In this document: piece after piece, positions 37,753-47,120 of the stretch
How positions within the stretch are numbered: the first letter of the stretch is position 1
Layout of the letters: each line of letters opens with the position of its first letter
Assembly: GCF_001651875.1 (NCBI RefSeq)
Contig: NZ_LNQB01000071.1
Span: 1-64,000 of the forward strand
Source of the DNA: Sinorhizobium saheli
GTDB lineage: Bacteria > Pseudomonadota > Alphaproteobacteria > Rhizobiales > Rhizobiaceae
Direction: 5' to 3'
DNA length: 64,000 nucleotides
Position numbers and translations under genes: made by a program
The notes under the pieces: model-generated
The model's input: only the letters and a program-made list of their open reading frames with translations
Database searches by the model: none
What the model was told of the DNA's origin: nothing

Positions 37753-38166
37753 CTATTCGTCGTCACCGCCGACGCCGGGCTTCAGGCGGTCCGTTTCGCG
37801 GCGCTCGCGTTTCGTCGGACGTCCGGCGCCGCGGTCGCGGGTCGCCTGCTCGAACGGCGTGCGCCGGCCGGCGGCTGGGGCGGGCGTCAGGTCCTCGTAG
37901 AGGAGGCGTGCCTCCTCATAGGGGCCGCGCCTGGACCCCGGCAGCAGCACGCGCACGACGAGGTCGCGCCGCTCGAGCGACAGTTCGAGCGTGTCGCCCG
38001 GCTTGACCTGGCTCGACGACTGCGTCGCCCGCTCGCCGTTGATCGCGACGTGACCGGCCTCGATCGCCTTCTGCGCGAGCGAGCGCGACTTGATGAGCCG
38101 GGCGAAGAACAGCCACTTGTCGAGCCGCTGGCGCGATGCAGGGGCGGACGGCGGCTCTTTCTCCAT
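37753..38166 (-). CDS. S4-domain RNA-binding protein (Hsp15-like)
   Basis: 137 residues. The N-terminal S4 domain (about residues 12-75) reads QRLDKWLFFARLIKSRSLAQ and ends with the typical AINGERATQSSSQVKPGD. The C-terminus is basic and low-complexity (GAGRPTKRERRETDRLK). Hsp15-type proteins bind 50S subunits carrying stalled nascent chains or act on RNA. The start has GGGAAGG upstream, nine bases after the helicase stop, so the two genes form an operon for RNA handling. Confidence 0.85.
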   Translation of the reverse strand: MEKEPPSAPASRQRLDKWLFFARLIKSRSLAQKAIEAGHVAINGERATQSSSQVKPGDTLELSLERRDLVVRVLLPGSRRGPYEEARLLYEDLTPAPAAGRRTPFEQATRDRGAGRPTKRERRETDRLKPGVGGDDE

Positions 38167-38175
38167 GGGCCTTCC

Positions 38176-41100
38176 CTATTTCTTGAGCTGCTCCTTGAGA
38201 GCGGCGAGCTTGGCAAAGGGCGAATCCGGATCGATCGGCTTCTCCTTGCGCGGCGGACGGGCGTCGAACTTGCCGCCCGCCGGCTTGCCGCGCTCGTGCC
38301 GGTCGGCCCGATCCTTGCGCTGGCCGCCAGGACGGCCGTCCTGCGCCTTGCCCTCCTGCGGCCTGCCGTGCGCGGCGCCGGCCCGGCGACCGCCTTCGCG
38401 CGCCTCGGCCTGGCCGTGGCGCTGGCCGCCGCGGCGCTGATCCCCGTGCTGGCGGCCGCCTTGACGCTGATTGTCCTGGCGCGTTCCGGGGCGCCAGAGC
38501 AGCACGGGCCTGGCTTCGGCCGGCGCTTCCGGCGGCGTCGCGGCGACGTCCTCGCCCGCCTCGGCGGCCGGTGCCTCCGCGGCCGATGCCTCCGCGGTCT
38601 GAGCCTCTACGGCAGGCGCGTCGGCCGTCGCGGCATCGCCAGCCGCAGCTTCGCCAGCCGGGCTTTCGGCAACATCGACGTCGCTGCCCGCATCCACCTC
38701 ACCATTCTCGGCCGGCGTCGCGGCGGCGGCCTCGGTCTCGGCCGGCGCGCCGGCCTGGCTCGCGAGGAAGGCCGCGGCCTCCTCGGCCGTCGCCACGTCG
38801 GCCCGATAACCGAGACCCTTCAGGATCTCTTCCATATCGTCCGGCGTCGCGCCGAGGATGGACAGCATCGAGGTCGTGGCCATGAAACGGCGGCCGTCGT
38901 AAGCGCCGTCCGGGCGCGGCGACGTGCCCGGCTTCCACTGCAGGAGCGGACGGATGAGGTCGGCGAGACGCTCGAGGATATCGATGCGCACGGCGCGCTT
39001 GCCGAGGAAGCGGAAGCCCGCCAGCTTGTAGAAGGTGCGCTCGAAGGACGGGTCGGTGACCACCGAGGTGCGGCCGGCGGCGAGCATCGGGATAAGCTCG
39101 CCATAGCCGGGCTTGTCGAGCCCGTCGTTCTTCAGCGCCCAGAGCAGCGTGATGAGTTCCGCCGGCGCCGGCTTCAGGAGCGCGGGCAGGAAGATATGGT
39201 AGGCGCCGAAGCGGACGCCGTATTTGCGGATCGACGCGCGGCTTTCCTGGTCGAGCGACTTCACCTCGTCGGCGACGTCGCGGCGGAAAAGCACGCCGAG
39301 GTTTTCGACGAGCTGGAACGCCAGTCCCTTGGCGAGGCCCTCGAGATCCTCCGCGCGGGAAATGTCGTCGAGCGGCTTCAGGACCGTGCTGATGTGGTGG
39401 TTGACGAAGCGCTCGATGCGGGCGACCACGTGCTCGCGGGCGTTGGCCTGGAGCTGTTCGTCGGCGAGCAGGATGACGCGCGGACGCATGACGTGGTCGC
39501 TTGCCGCCAGCCGCGCCACGGGATCGCCGAGCCAGCGCACGAGACCGTCCGACGACAGCGCCAGGTCGTTGTTGCCGGCCGCATGCAAGCGGGCGGCGCG
39601 CGCCTCGAATTCCAGCGCAAGCGCCTTGTGGGCGGCGCCCTGAACGGCCTTGGCGTCCGACCCCTCGCTACCCGAGGCCAATGTGAACCGGAAACCGGTT
39701 AGCTGACCCACGTGGTGCCCCTCGACGAAGACATCACCATTCACACTGATTTCTGCTTCCAGCATCGCATTCTCTCTCAGGCGCTTCATGAGCACAGATG
39801 TCCTGCGATCAACAAAGCGTTTCGTCAACCTTTCATGTAACGCGTCGGACAACCGATCTTCGATTTCCCGCGTCTTTTCCTGCCAGTGTGTCGGATCGGC
39901 AAGCCAGCCGGGCCGATTGGACACATAGGTCCAAGTTCTGATCTGCGCAATTCGCGCCGAAAGTGTGTCGATCTCGCCATCCGTGTGGTCGGCGCGGCGG
40001 ACCTGTTCGGCCATGAAGTCCTCGTTGACCGTGCCGTGGCGAACGAGATCGGCATAGATGGTCGAAATGAGGTCCGCATGCTGTGCCGGGGTGATGCGGC
40101 GATAGTCGGGGAGGGCGCAGGCTTCCCACAGCTTTTCGACGCGCTCGGCCGTGGTGGCGACATCCACCACTTCCGGATAGCGCGCCAGATGCTCGAGCGC
40201 CTGCTGGTCGACGGCCGGCAGCGCACGCGTGAGGCCGGAAACGGCCGGTGCTGCGTCAAGGCTGTGCTTCAATGCCTTGAGCGAGGAGTAGTCCAGCGCC
40301 TTGGAGCGCCATTGCAGCACCCGCACGGGATCGAACTCGTGCGATTCGATCCGGTGCACCAACTCGTCCTCGAAGGGATCGACGCGTCCGGTCACGCCGA
40401 AGCTGCCGTCGCGGATGTGGCGGCCCGCGCGGCCGGCGACCTGGGCGAGCTCGGCCGGATTGAGGTTGCGGTACTGATAGCCGTCGAACTTCCGGTCCTG
40501 GGCGAAGGCGACGTGGTCGACGTCGAGATTGAGCCCCATGCCGATGGCGTCGGTCGCCACCAGGTAATCGACGTCGCCTTCCTGGTAGAGCGCCACCTGC
40601 GCATTGCGGGTGCGCGGCGACAGCGCCCCCAGCACCACCGCGGCGCCGCCGCGCTGGCGGCGGATGAGCTCGGCGATGGCGTAGACCTCGTCGGCCGAAA
40701 AGGCGACGATCGCCGAACGGTTCGGCAGCCGGGTGATCTTCTTCGAGCCGGCATAGAGGAGCTGCGACATGCGCGGCCGCTCGGTGACGGTGATGCCGGG
40801 CAGGAGGTGTTCGAGGATCGGCCGCATCGTCGCCGCGCCGAGGAGCAGCGTCTCGCCCCGGCCGCGCAGATGCAGGATCCTGTCGGTGAAGATGTGGCCG
40901 CGCTCGAGGTCGCCGGCAAGCTGCACCTCGTCGATCGCCACGAAGGAGGCGGTCGTCTCGCGCGGCATCGCCTCGACCGTGCAGACCGAGTAGCGGGCGC
41001 GGTGCGGGGTGATCTTTTCCTCGCCGGTGATCAGCGCGACATTGTGGTGGCCGACCTTCTCGACGAGGCGGGTATAGACCTCGCGCGCCAGCAATCGCAG

Positions 41101-41235
41101 CGGCAGCCCGATGACGCCGCTGTCATGGGCGACCATGCGCTCGATCGCGTAGTGCGTCTTGCCGGTATTGGTGGGCCCGAGCACCGCGGTCACGCCGCGG
41201 CCGCTCAGGATCATGGATTGAAAGGACAAGGTCAT
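38176..41235 (-). CDS. Suv3-like superfamily 2 RNA helicase
   Basis: 1019 residues. The helicase core occupies about residues 1-480: motif I GPTNTGKTHYAIERM, motif II DEVQ in FVAIDEVQLAGD, motif III GAATMRP, and motif VI QVAGRAGRH. It resembles the mitochondrial degradosome helicase Suv3. From about residue 840 the protein becomes low-complexity: first Ala/Glu-rich (repeats of AAEA and AETEAAAATP types), then Arg/Gly/Gln-rich (RQDNQRQGGRQHGDQRRG), ending in a short conserved SPFAKLAALKEQLKK tail. The basic tail may bind RNA. It is followed by an S4-domain gene and preceded by the GANTC-rich non-coding region that should contain its promoter. Confidence 0.88.
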   Translation of the reverse strand: MTLSFQSMILSGRGVTAVLGPTNTGKTHYAIERMVAHDSGVIGLPLRLLAREVYTRLVEKVGHHNVALITGEEKITPHRARYSVCTVEAMPRETTASFVAIDEVQLAGDLERGHIFTDRILHLRGRGETLLLGAATMRPILEHLLPGITVTERPRMSQLLYAGSKKITRLPNRSAIVAFSADEVYAIAELIRRQRGGAAVVLGALSPRTRNAQVALYQEGDVDYLVATDAIGMGLNLDVDHVAFAQDRKFDGYQYRNLNPAELAQVAGRAGRHIRDGSFGVTGRVDPFEDELVHRIESHEFDPVRVLQWRSKALDYSSLKALKHSLDAAPAVSGLTRALPAVDQQALEHLARYPEVVDVATTAERVEKLWEACALPDYRRITPAQHADLISTIYADLVRHGTVNEDFMAEQVRRADHTDGEIDTLSARIAQIRTWTYVSNRPGWLADPTHWQEKTREIEDRLSDALHERLTKRFVDRRTSVLMKRLRENAMLEAEISVNGDVFVEGHHVGQLTGFRFTLASGSEGSDAKAVQGAAHKALALEFEARAARLHAAGNNDLALSSDGLVRWLGDPVARLAASDHVMRPRVILLADEQLQANAREHVVARIERFVNHHISTVLKPLDDISRAEDLEGLAKGLAFQLVENLGVLFRRDVADEVKSLDQESRASIRKYGVRFGAYHIFLPALLKPAPAELITLLWALKNDGLDKPGYGELIPMLAAGRTSVVTDPSFERTFYKLAGFRFLGKRAVRIDILERLADLIRPLLQWKPGTSPRPDGAYDGRRFMATTSMLSILGATPDDMEEILKGLGYRADVATAEEAAAFLASQAGAPAETEAAAATPAENGEVDAGSDVDVAESPAGEAAAGDAATADAPAVEAQTAEASAAEAPAAEAGEDVAATPPEAPAEARPVLLWRPGTRQDNQRQGGRQHGDQRRGGQRHGQAEAREGGRRAGAAHGRPQEGKAQDGRPGGQRKDRADRHERGKPAGGKFDARPPRKEKPIDPDSPFAKLAALKEQLKK

Positions 41236-42060
41236 CGATCCCGGGCAGTCTCCGCAGCGCCGTCGCGTCCCTTCAGACGCACAAGGAGGCGCTGCAGCGC
41301 TTTCGATTGCATGCGGTGCGCCGGCACGCTCTCATGCGCCGGCGGGGAACAGATGCCCACGCGCCATGCCAAACGCAAGGGGCGCGGGAACCGGTCGGGG
41401 TGCCATGGCCATATCTAGCGTCCCCGTCTCGAACCTCCACCCCAATATCTGGAACAGCGATGGAACGAATCAGCGACGAATCGCTGACTCTCGTCGATTC
41501 ACTGTATGTTCACGACTAGATATAGATTTCAATATCCAGATTCGCACCAGATGCTGAATCCGGAGCCAACGAGCCTGTTCTACCGCCGCTATTTGCCTCG
41601 GGTTCCGATGCCGGCGGCCCGGCGGCTCGCAAGGATTCCGAATCCAAGAGTCTGGAATGTTTGGAAAATTTTAGCCCGGATTCGCGCTCCGACTCCGCGA
41701 AATGCGAAATGAGAATCGCCAGCCGGCGTTCCACGATGGATCGGCGCGCCCGGAGCGGAATCGCCGGCAGCACCGTTTTCCGCTTTTGTTCTCCACAAGA
41801 TGTAGATGGAAACGCGCTTTGGCGCCGCGCTTCAAATTGCAGGCAATTCGCTGGATTCGTAACGCCGGCGGCATTCACCGGAAGCGATTCATCACGGACG
41901 CGGTCGACAGAAGACGTCCTGCACGACCAGCGCGGTGACACCGCACTGGCCGCGCGCCGGATTCTCGGCCGCGTATTTGCCGGAGCTTGCCGGCGACCAC
42001 GCCTGCATCAGGGCCTCTTGAAGGGCGGCTATCGAACGATAGAACCCTACCCCCTTCCGG
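41236..42060. other. non-coding region with a dense cluster of GANTC sites
   Basis: 825 bases between the helicase start and the phbB stop. GANTC, the site of the cell-cycle methylase CcrM, occurs 16 times in 498 bases: 41467, 41478, 41486, 41496, 41539, 41556, 41634, 41640, 41648, 41679, 41691, 41713, 41758, 41854, 41886 and 41960. At about 62% GC roughly 1.7 would be expected. Several are paired as inverted repeats, such as GAATCAGCGA...TCGCTGACTC (41467-41490) and GATTCCGAATC (41634-41644). One DnaA-box-like TTCTCCACA is at 41789-41797. ORFs here have no ribosome binding site or family resemblance. Confidence 0.75.
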
Positions 42061-42786
42061 TCAGGCGAAGTACTGTCCGCCATTGGCCGAGATCGTCGAG
42101 CCGGTGATGAAGCCGGCGTCGTCGGAGGCAAGGAAGACGACGCAGCGCGCGACCTCTTCCGGTTCGCCGAGGCGGCCGACGGGGATCTGAGGGATGATCC
42201 GCTCGTTCAAGACCTTCTCCGGCACGGCCCGCACCATTTCGGTGCCGATATAGCCCGGGCAGATGGCGTTGACGGTAATCCCCTTCGCCGCCCCTTCCTG
42301 GGCCAGCGCCTTGGTGAAGCCGAGGTCGCCCGCCTTGGCGGCGGAGTAGTTGGCCTGGCCCATCTGGCCCTTCTGGCCGTTGATCGACGAGATGTTGATG
42401 ATCCGGCCGAAGCCGCGGTCGCGCATGCCCGACCAGAGCGGATGCGTCATGTTGAAGAGACCGGTGAGATTGGTGTTGATGACCTCTCCCCATTGTTCCG
42501 GCGTCATCTTGTGGAACATCGCATCGCGGGTGATGCCGGCATTGTTGACGAGGATGTCGACCGGTCCGAGGTCCGCCTCCACCTTGGCAATGCCCTCGAC
42601 GCAGGCCTGATAGCTCGACACGTCCCATTTATAGACGGGAATGCCCGTCTCCTGCTTGAAGGCCAGGGCCTTTTCGTCATTGCCGGCATAGTTCGCGGCC
42701 ACCTTGTAGCCGGCTGCCTTCAGCGCCACGGAAATCGCCGCACCGATACCGCGCGACCCGCCCGTAACCAATGCTACCCTGCTCAT
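42061..42786 (-). CDS. phbB: acetoacetyl-CoA reductase
   Basis: 241 residues, SDR family, NADPH-dependent reduction of acetoacetyl-CoA to (R)-3-hydroxybutyryl-CoA in polyhydroxybutyrate synthesis. The cofactor motif is VTGGSRGIGAAISVAL, NNAGITRDAMFHKM is typical of PhaB, and the catalytic Ser/Tyr/Lys are in INISSINGQKGQMGQANYSAAKAG. The C-terminus FITGSTISANGGQYF is diagnostic. GGGAGG precedes the ATG. It lies 112 bases downstream of phbA on the same strand. Confidence 0.95.
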   Translation of the reverse strand: MSRVALVTGGSRGIGAAISVALKAAGYKVAANYAGNDEKALAFKQETGIPVYKWDVSSYQACVEGIAKVEADLGPVDILVNNAGITRDAMFHKMTPEQWGEVINTNLTGLFNMTHPLWSGMRDRGFGRIINISSINGQKGQMGQANYSAAKAGDLGFTKALAQEGAAKGITVNAICPGYIGTEMVRAVPEKVLNERIIPQIPVGRLGEPEEVARCVVFLASDDAGFITGSTISANGGQYFA

Positions 42787-42898
42787 GCTCGCCTCCCACG
42801 TGGGTTAACTCAAATTGGCAAATCAGTCCCGTGCGGCCCGAAGCCGGGCCGCTCACGCATGATCGAAATTCGGAGGAGCCCGTACACGGGCCGACCGG

Positions 42899-44080
42899 TT
42901 ACAGGCGCTCGACGCACATGGCGACGCCCATGCCGCCGCCGATGCACAGCGTCGCAAGGCCCTTGGAAACGCCGCGCCGCTTCATCTCGAAGAGCAGCGT
43001 GTTGAGGACGCGGGCGCCGGACGCGCCGATCGGATGGCCGATGGCGATCGCGCCGCCGTTGACGTTGACGATCGACGGATCCCAGCCGAGATCCTTGTTG
43101 ACCGCGCAGGCCTGCGCCGCGAAGGCTTCGTTGGCCTCGACGAGTTGGACGTCGCCGACCGACCAGCCGGCCTTCTCGAGCGCCTTGCGGGAGGCGGGAA
43201 TCGGGCCCGTGCCCATGATCTGCGGGTCGACGCCGGCCGTCGCCCAGGAGACGATGCGGGCGAGGGGCTGGATACCGCGCCGGCCGGCTTCCGCTTCGGT
43301 CATCAGCAGCGTCGCGGCGGCGCCGTCATTGAGGCCGGAGGCGTTGCCGGCGGTCACCGTTCCCTCCTTGTCGAAGGCCGGGCGCAGCTTCGCCATGGAA
43401 TCGAGGGTCGCGCCGTGGCGGATATATTCGTCCTGGTCGACGGTGACGTCGCCCTTGCGCGTCTTGACGATGAAGGGCACGATCTCGTCGGCAAACCGGC
43501 CGGCCTTCTGCGCCGCTTCCGCCTTGTTCTGCGAGGCAAGCGCGAATTCGTCCTGCTCCTCGCGGGTCAGCTGCCATTTGCGCGCGACGTTCTCGGCGGT
43601 GATGCCCATGTGGTAGCCGTAGAAGGCGTCCGTGAGGCCGTCCTTGATCATCGTGTCGATCATCTTGTAGTCGCCCATCTTGACGCCGGCGCGCAGGTGG
43701 GCGCAATGCGGCGCCATCGACATCGATTCCATGCCGCCGGCGACGATGATGTCGGCGTCACCGGTGGCGATCTGCTGCATGCCGAGCGCCACGGCCCTGA
43801 GGCCGGAGCCGCAAAGCTGGTTCATGCCCCAGGCGGTCTTCTCCTGCGGAATGCCGGCCTTGATCGCCGCCTGGCGCGCCGGATTCTGCCCTTCGCCCGC
43901 CTGCAGCACCTGGCCGAGGATCACCTCGTCCACCTCTCCCGCCTCGACGCCCGCCCGCTCGAGCACCGCCTTGATGGCTGTTGCGCCCAATTCGTGCGCG
44001 GGCGTGTTCGCGAATGCGCCGTTGAAGGAACCGACGGCGGTACGCGCCGCGCTGGCGATGACGATGGAGGGAGTGCTCAT
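42899..44080 (-). CDS. phbA: acetyl-CoA acetyltransferase (beta-ketothiolase)
   Basis: 393 residues, the length of S. meliloti PhbA. It condenses two acetyl-CoA to acetoacetyl-CoA. The nucleophile Cys is in [11 protein letters not shown], the catalytic His in [16 protein letters not shown] and the second Cys in [10 protein letters not shown]. The ATG at 44080 has AGGA upstream and gives the known N-terminus; the frame extends 22 codons further without support. A TTGACT-like element lies about 65 bases upstream. It forms an operon with phbB and is divergent from phaR. Confidence 0.95.
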   Translation of the reverse strand: MSTPSIVIASAARTAVGSFNGAFANTPAHELGATAIKAVLERAGVEAGEVDEVILGQVLQAGEGQNPARQAAIKAGIPQEKTAWGMNQLCGSGLRAVALGMQQIATGDADIIVAGGMESMSMAPHCAHLRAGVKMGDYKMIDTMIKDGLTDAFYGYHMGITAENVARKWQLTREEQDEFALASQNKAEAAQKAGRFADEIVPFIVKTRKGDVTVDQDEYIRHGATLDSMAKLRPAFDKEGTVTAGNASGLNDGAAATLLMTEAEAGRRGIQPLARIVSWATAGVDPQIMGTGPIPASRKALEKAGWSVGDVQLVEANEAFAAQACAVNKDLGWDPSIVNVNGGAIAIGHPIGASGARVLNTLLFEMKRRGVSKGLATLCIGGGMGVAMCVERL

Positions 44081-44231
44081 GGGACGTTTCCTCATCTTTG
44101 CTTTGCCTGACACGAGCAGACTGGCAAAGCGGAGGGCGCAAGTCAAACGCCTATGTGCACTGCCGCAAAAGCTTCATCCTCGAGGTCGATCTTCCAAGTT
44201 CGCACCTGCGTCGCCGCAACGCACAAAGAGA

Positions 44232-44260
44232 TTGTCAGCGGCGCTCTTTTGCGGATACTC
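44232..44260 (+). promoter_or_regulatory. candidate phaR promoter
   Basis: TTGTCA (44232-44237) and ATACTC (44255-44260) are spaced by 17 bases, about 45 bases before the phaR ATG. The -35 is good and the -10 mediocre. Confidence 0.35.
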
Positions 44261-44306
44261 TCAAAAAAACACAATAGAGACGGGACGATGGGTAGAGGAG
44301 ACCCTG

Positions 44307-44885
44307 ATGGCGAAGAATGAAGGCCAGATCGTTATCAAGAAATATGCGAACCGGCGTCTCTACAACACCGGCACGAGCACCTATGTGACCCTCGACGATC
44401 TGGCGGTGATGGTGAAGAGGGGAGAGGACTTCGTCGTCCAGGACGCCAAGTCCGGCGAGGACATCACCCATTCCGTGCTGACGCAGATCATCTTCGAGCA
44501 GGAGTCGAAGACCGGAAACACGCTTCTGCCGATCTCGTTCCTGCGCCAACTGATCTCCTTCTATGGCGACCAGATGCAGATGGTCGTGCCGAGCTATCTC
44601 GAACACTCCATGCAGGCCTTCACCGAACAGCAGGCGCAGATGCGCGAGCAGATCAACAAGGCCTTCGGCGACACGCCGCTCGGCAAGAACCTGCAGGTGC
44701 CGCTGCAGCTCGTCGAGGAGCAGGTGCGCCGCAACACCGAAATGTTCCACCAGGCCATGCAGATGTTCTCGCCCTTCATGGCGGCGCCTCCGGCCAAGGA
44801 AACCAAGAAGGCCGAGGCAAAGGACATCGACGAGCTCAAGGAACAACTGCGGGCGCTGCAGACGAAGCTCGACAATCTCGGCTGA
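44307..44885 (+). CDS. phaR: polyhydroxyalkanoate synthesis regulator PhaR/AniA
   Basis: 192 residues. The N-terminal PHB/PHA accumulation DNA-binding domain includes IVIKKYANRRLYNTGTS and YVTLDDLAVMVK; a central part (LLPISFLRQLISFYGDQMQ) and a predicted C-terminal coiled coil (IDELKEQLRALQTKLDN) follow. PhaR binds both DNA and PHB granules and represses phasin and other genes when polymer is absent; AniA in S. meliloti affects carbon flow and exopolysaccharide. The ATG at 44307 has GAGGAG upstream. The frame is open far upstream but that part overlaps phbA antisense. Confidence 0.93.
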   Translation: MAKNEGQIVIKKYANRRLYNTGTSTYVTLDDLAVMVKRGEDFVVQDAKSGEDITHSVLTQIIFEQESKTGNTLLPISFLRQLISFYGDQMQMVVPSYLEHSMQAFTEQQAQMREQINKAFGDTPLGKNLQVPLQLVEEQVRRNTEMFHQAMQMFSPFMAAPPAKETKKAEAKDIDELKEQLRALQTKLDNLG

Positions 44886-44906
44886 GATAGATTCCTCTTA
44901 GGAAAA

Positions 44907-45064
44907 AGACCCCTACCCAACCCCTCCCCACAAGGGGGAGGGGCTTAAGCTGCCGCGCCGGCTTCTTTTTCGACTTCGCGGCAGGCTCGGCGGCTCATCG
45001 GTTGCTCACGATCGCCGCGGGCGCCAAAGCTCCTCCCCCTTGTGAAGAAAGGTTGGGGAGGGGA
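44907..45064. repeat. inverted pair of C/G-rich intergenic repeats
   Basis: The left arm contains CCCAACCCCTCCCCACAAGG (44914-44946 region) and the inverted right arm contains CTCCTCCCCCTTGTGAAG and GGTTGGGGAGGGG (45030-45064). It lies between the convergent phaR and rpmF genes and may act as a bidirectional hairpin. Confidence 0.7.
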
Positions 45065-45076
45065 ATTTAAGCCGCA

Positions 45077-45107
45077 AAAGAAAAGGGCCGGCAGAGCCGA
45101 CCCTTCA
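45077..45107 (-). terminator. intrinsic terminator after rpmF
   Basis: On the minus strand GGGTCGGC-TCT-GCCGGCCC is followed by TTTTCTTTT. The stem is 8 bp with one G-T pair. It lies about 25 bases past the rpmF stop. Confidence 0.75.
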
Positions 45108-45130
45108 ACTTCATCCGCATACAGAAGCGC

Positions 45131-45316
45131 TTATGCGCTTTCCTTCGGCGTCAGGACCTGGCGGCCGCGATACATGCCGGTCTTCAGATCGATGTGGTGC
45201 GGACGGCGCAGTTCGCCGGAGTTCTTGTCTTCGATGTAGGTCGGAGCCTTGAGGGCGTCAGCGGAACGGCGCATGCCACGCTTGGACGGGCTCGTTTTTC
45301 TTTTCGGTACAGCCAT
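45131..45316 (-). CDS. rpmF: 50S ribosomal protein L32
   Basis: 61 residues, the alphaproteobacterial L32 length. It begins [17 protein letters not shown] and contains the conserved [16 protein letters not shown] tail; like many alphaproteobacterial L32 it lacks the zinc-binding Cys residues. The ATG at 45316 has GGAGA upstream; the frame from 45328 is not used. It has its own terminator. Confidence 0.96.
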   Translation of the reverse strand: MAVPKRKTSPSKRGMRRSADALKAPTYIEDKNSGELRRPHHIDLKTGMYRGRQVLTPKESA

Positions 45317-45478
45317 TTCATTCTCCACTTATCGGGCAAAACACTGTTCAGCAGCCGAAAATGGCCGGGTCAAACAGATGTCGATCTCGGAAATTTCGCG
45401 CGCTTATACATGGCCTGCCGGGGTTTGACCAGTCCCCGCACGGAAATTTTCGACTCCGCGGGGAAGCGCCCTTCCCGT

Positions 45479-46126
45479 TCAGGCTTCGTCCTCGGGCACG
45501 ATCCAGGGCTCGGCCCTTGCCGCCTCCTCCCACTTGCGGAAAGCGGGATGCGCCTTGACGGCCTCCATATAGGCGCGGGTGCCCGGATCGGTCACGAGTT
45601 CGTAGACGTCGAAGCGGTTGACGACCGGGGCGAACATCGCGTCGGCCGCGGTGAAGCGGCCGAAGAGGAAGGGGCCGCCGGAACGGGCGATCGCCTCGCG
45701 CCAGATCGCCTCGATCCGCGCGACATCGTCCGCTACGCCCTCCGGCAGCGCGATCGCCTTTACCGGCCGGCGGATGTTCATCGGGCAGGCGCCACGCAGC
45801 GCCCGGAATCCGGAGAGCATCTCCATCGAATAGCTGCGGGCGCGGGCACGGGCCTCGCGGTCCTCGGGCCAGAGGCCGGCCTGCGGGAAGAGCTCCGCCA
45901 CATATTCGATGATCGCCAGTGACTCCCAAACCTGGGTGTCGCCATGGTGCAGCACCGGCACGCGGCCCGTCGGCGAGATCTCGCGGAAGCGCGGATTGCC
46001 CGCGGCAAAGTCGAAGGGGATCACGACGTCCTCGAACGGGATGCCGCAGCCTTCGAGGGCGAGCCATGGCCGCAGCGACCAGGACGAATAATTCTTGTTG
46101 CCGACGTAAAGAACGAGCTTGGCCAT
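45479..46126 (-). CDS. glutathione S-transferase family protein
   Basis: 215 residues. The N-terminal thioredoxin-like domain starts LVLYVGNKNYSSWSLRPWLAL, with the cis-Pro of the glutathione site in GRVPVLHH and the ESLAIIEYVAELF motif; the C-terminal helical domain has GRFTAADAMFAPVV. The SSWSLR pattern places a Ser in the catalytic position, typical of a bacterial GST subgroup. Substrate unknown. It stands alone between rpmF and mtgA on the minus strand. Confidence 0.88.
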   Translation of the reverse strand: MAKLVLYVGNKNYSSWSLRPWLALEGCGIPFEDVVIPFDFAAGNPRFREISPTGRVPVLHHGDTQVWESLAIIEYVAELFPQAGLWPEDREARARARSYSMEMLSGFRALRGACPMNIRRPVKAIALPEGVADDVARIEAIWREAIARSGGPFLFGRFTAADAMFAPVVNRFDVYELVTDPGTRAYMEAVKAHPAFRKWEEAARAEPWIVPEDEA

Positions 46127-46202
46127 CTACTGTGTCTCCCTGCCGTGTCGAGAGGCAGGCTTGCCATATCAGCGGCCGCAAGACCAATGAATTGCCTTCA
46201 TC

Positions 46203-46913
46203 TCATTCATAAAGGCACGTGATGTAGTCGCCGGACCGGCTGGCGCGCCGCTCGATCACGGAGGCGAGGCGCCTCAAGCCCCGCCCGGGCTTGCCGGCAT
46301 TGCGGTCGATCGGGTTGGGCAGCGCAACGGCAAGCAAAGCTGCCTGGCGGCGGGAAAGCTTGGACGCCGGAACGCCGAAATGATGCCGCGCGGCGGCCTC
46401 GATCCCATAGATGCCGTCGCCCCATTCGGCGACGTTCAAGTAAATCTCCATCATCCGCCGCTTGCTCCAGACGAAATCGGCGGCGATCGCGAGCGGCAGC
46501 TCCATCGCCTTGCGCACGAAGGAGCGGCCGTTCCAGAGGAACAGGTTCTTGACCGTCTGCATCGGAATGGTGCTGGCGCCGCGCGTCTGCTCGCCGTCCA
46601 ACGCGTCCTCGACGACGCCGCGCATCTGGCCCCAGTCGACGCCGGCATGCGAGCAGAACTGGCCGTCCTCCGACATCATCACCGAGCGCACCAGCACCGG
46701 CGCGATGGCGTCGAATTCGACCCATTGGCGATCGTAGCCGCGCAGCAACACGAGATCGCGCAGCATCAGCGTCGAAACCGGATGGATGAAATCGAGGAGG
46801 TAGAGGACGACCAGCACATAGGGCAAGAGCAGGATGGAAAGGGCGATGAGAGCGAGGCGCCGCCACCGCGTCCGCCATGTCTGGCGCATGGCGGCCCTGC
46901 GGCCCATGGGCAT
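46203..46913 (-). CDS. mtgA: monofunctional peptidoglycan transglycosylase
   Basis: 236 residues, GT51 family. One N-terminal membrane segment ([20 protein letters not shown]) anchors the periplasmic enzyme, which polymerises lipid II glycans. The catalytic Glu is in the [13 protein letters not shown] motif, followed by [17 protein letters not shown] and the second Glu region [15 protein letters not shown]. The ATG at 46913 is chosen because AGGAG lies 6 bases upstream; in-frame ATGs at 46991 and 46976 lack properly spaced sites and would add 26 or 21 hydrophilic residues. Confidence 0.87.
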   Translation of the reverse strand: MPMGRRAAMRQTWRTRWRRLALIALSILLLPYVLVVLYLLDFIHPVSTLMLRDLVLLRGYDRQWVEFDAIAPVLVRSVMMSEDGQFCSHAGVDWGQMRGVVEDALDGEQTRGASTIPMQTVKNLFLWNGRSFVRKAMELPLAIAADFVWSKRRMMEIYLNVAEWGDGIYGIEAAARHHFGVPASKLSRRQAALLAVALPNPIDRNAGKPGRGLRRLASVIERRASRSGDYITCLYE

Positions 46914-47120
46914 CTCCCTCTCCTCGCGCTCTTCCGAAACGATGTCCACGCCCCGACCGTCCACCTCTTTTTCCATCCCCTCATAGGCCATGCCGAAAGA
47001 AAGTTGAACGGTCTTTCATGCAAAAGGCAAGCGGCCGGGGGCGGTCATCCCGGACAAAGCTTCGGGCCGCGACGCCGATGGCCGTTGAAAGCGGCGCCGC
47101 CTCGTGTCAAAGAGCGCAGC

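Noticed and set aside
41516-41941. 141-codon minus-strand ORF in the GANTC region
   Set aside because: Ser/Arg/Ala-rich, no ribosome binding site, no family resemblance; the repeated GATTC/GAATC sites explain its composition.
41467-41964. Replication origin (oriC) interpretation of the GANTC cluster
   Set aside because: Only one imperfect DnaA box and no AT-rich unwinding stretch or origin-flanking genes (hemE, dnaA, repABC) were found, so origin function is not claimed.
42033-42046. CTATCGTTCGATAG palindrome after phbB as intrinsic terminator
   Set aside because: AT-containing short stem without a T tract; could equally be a chance palindrome.
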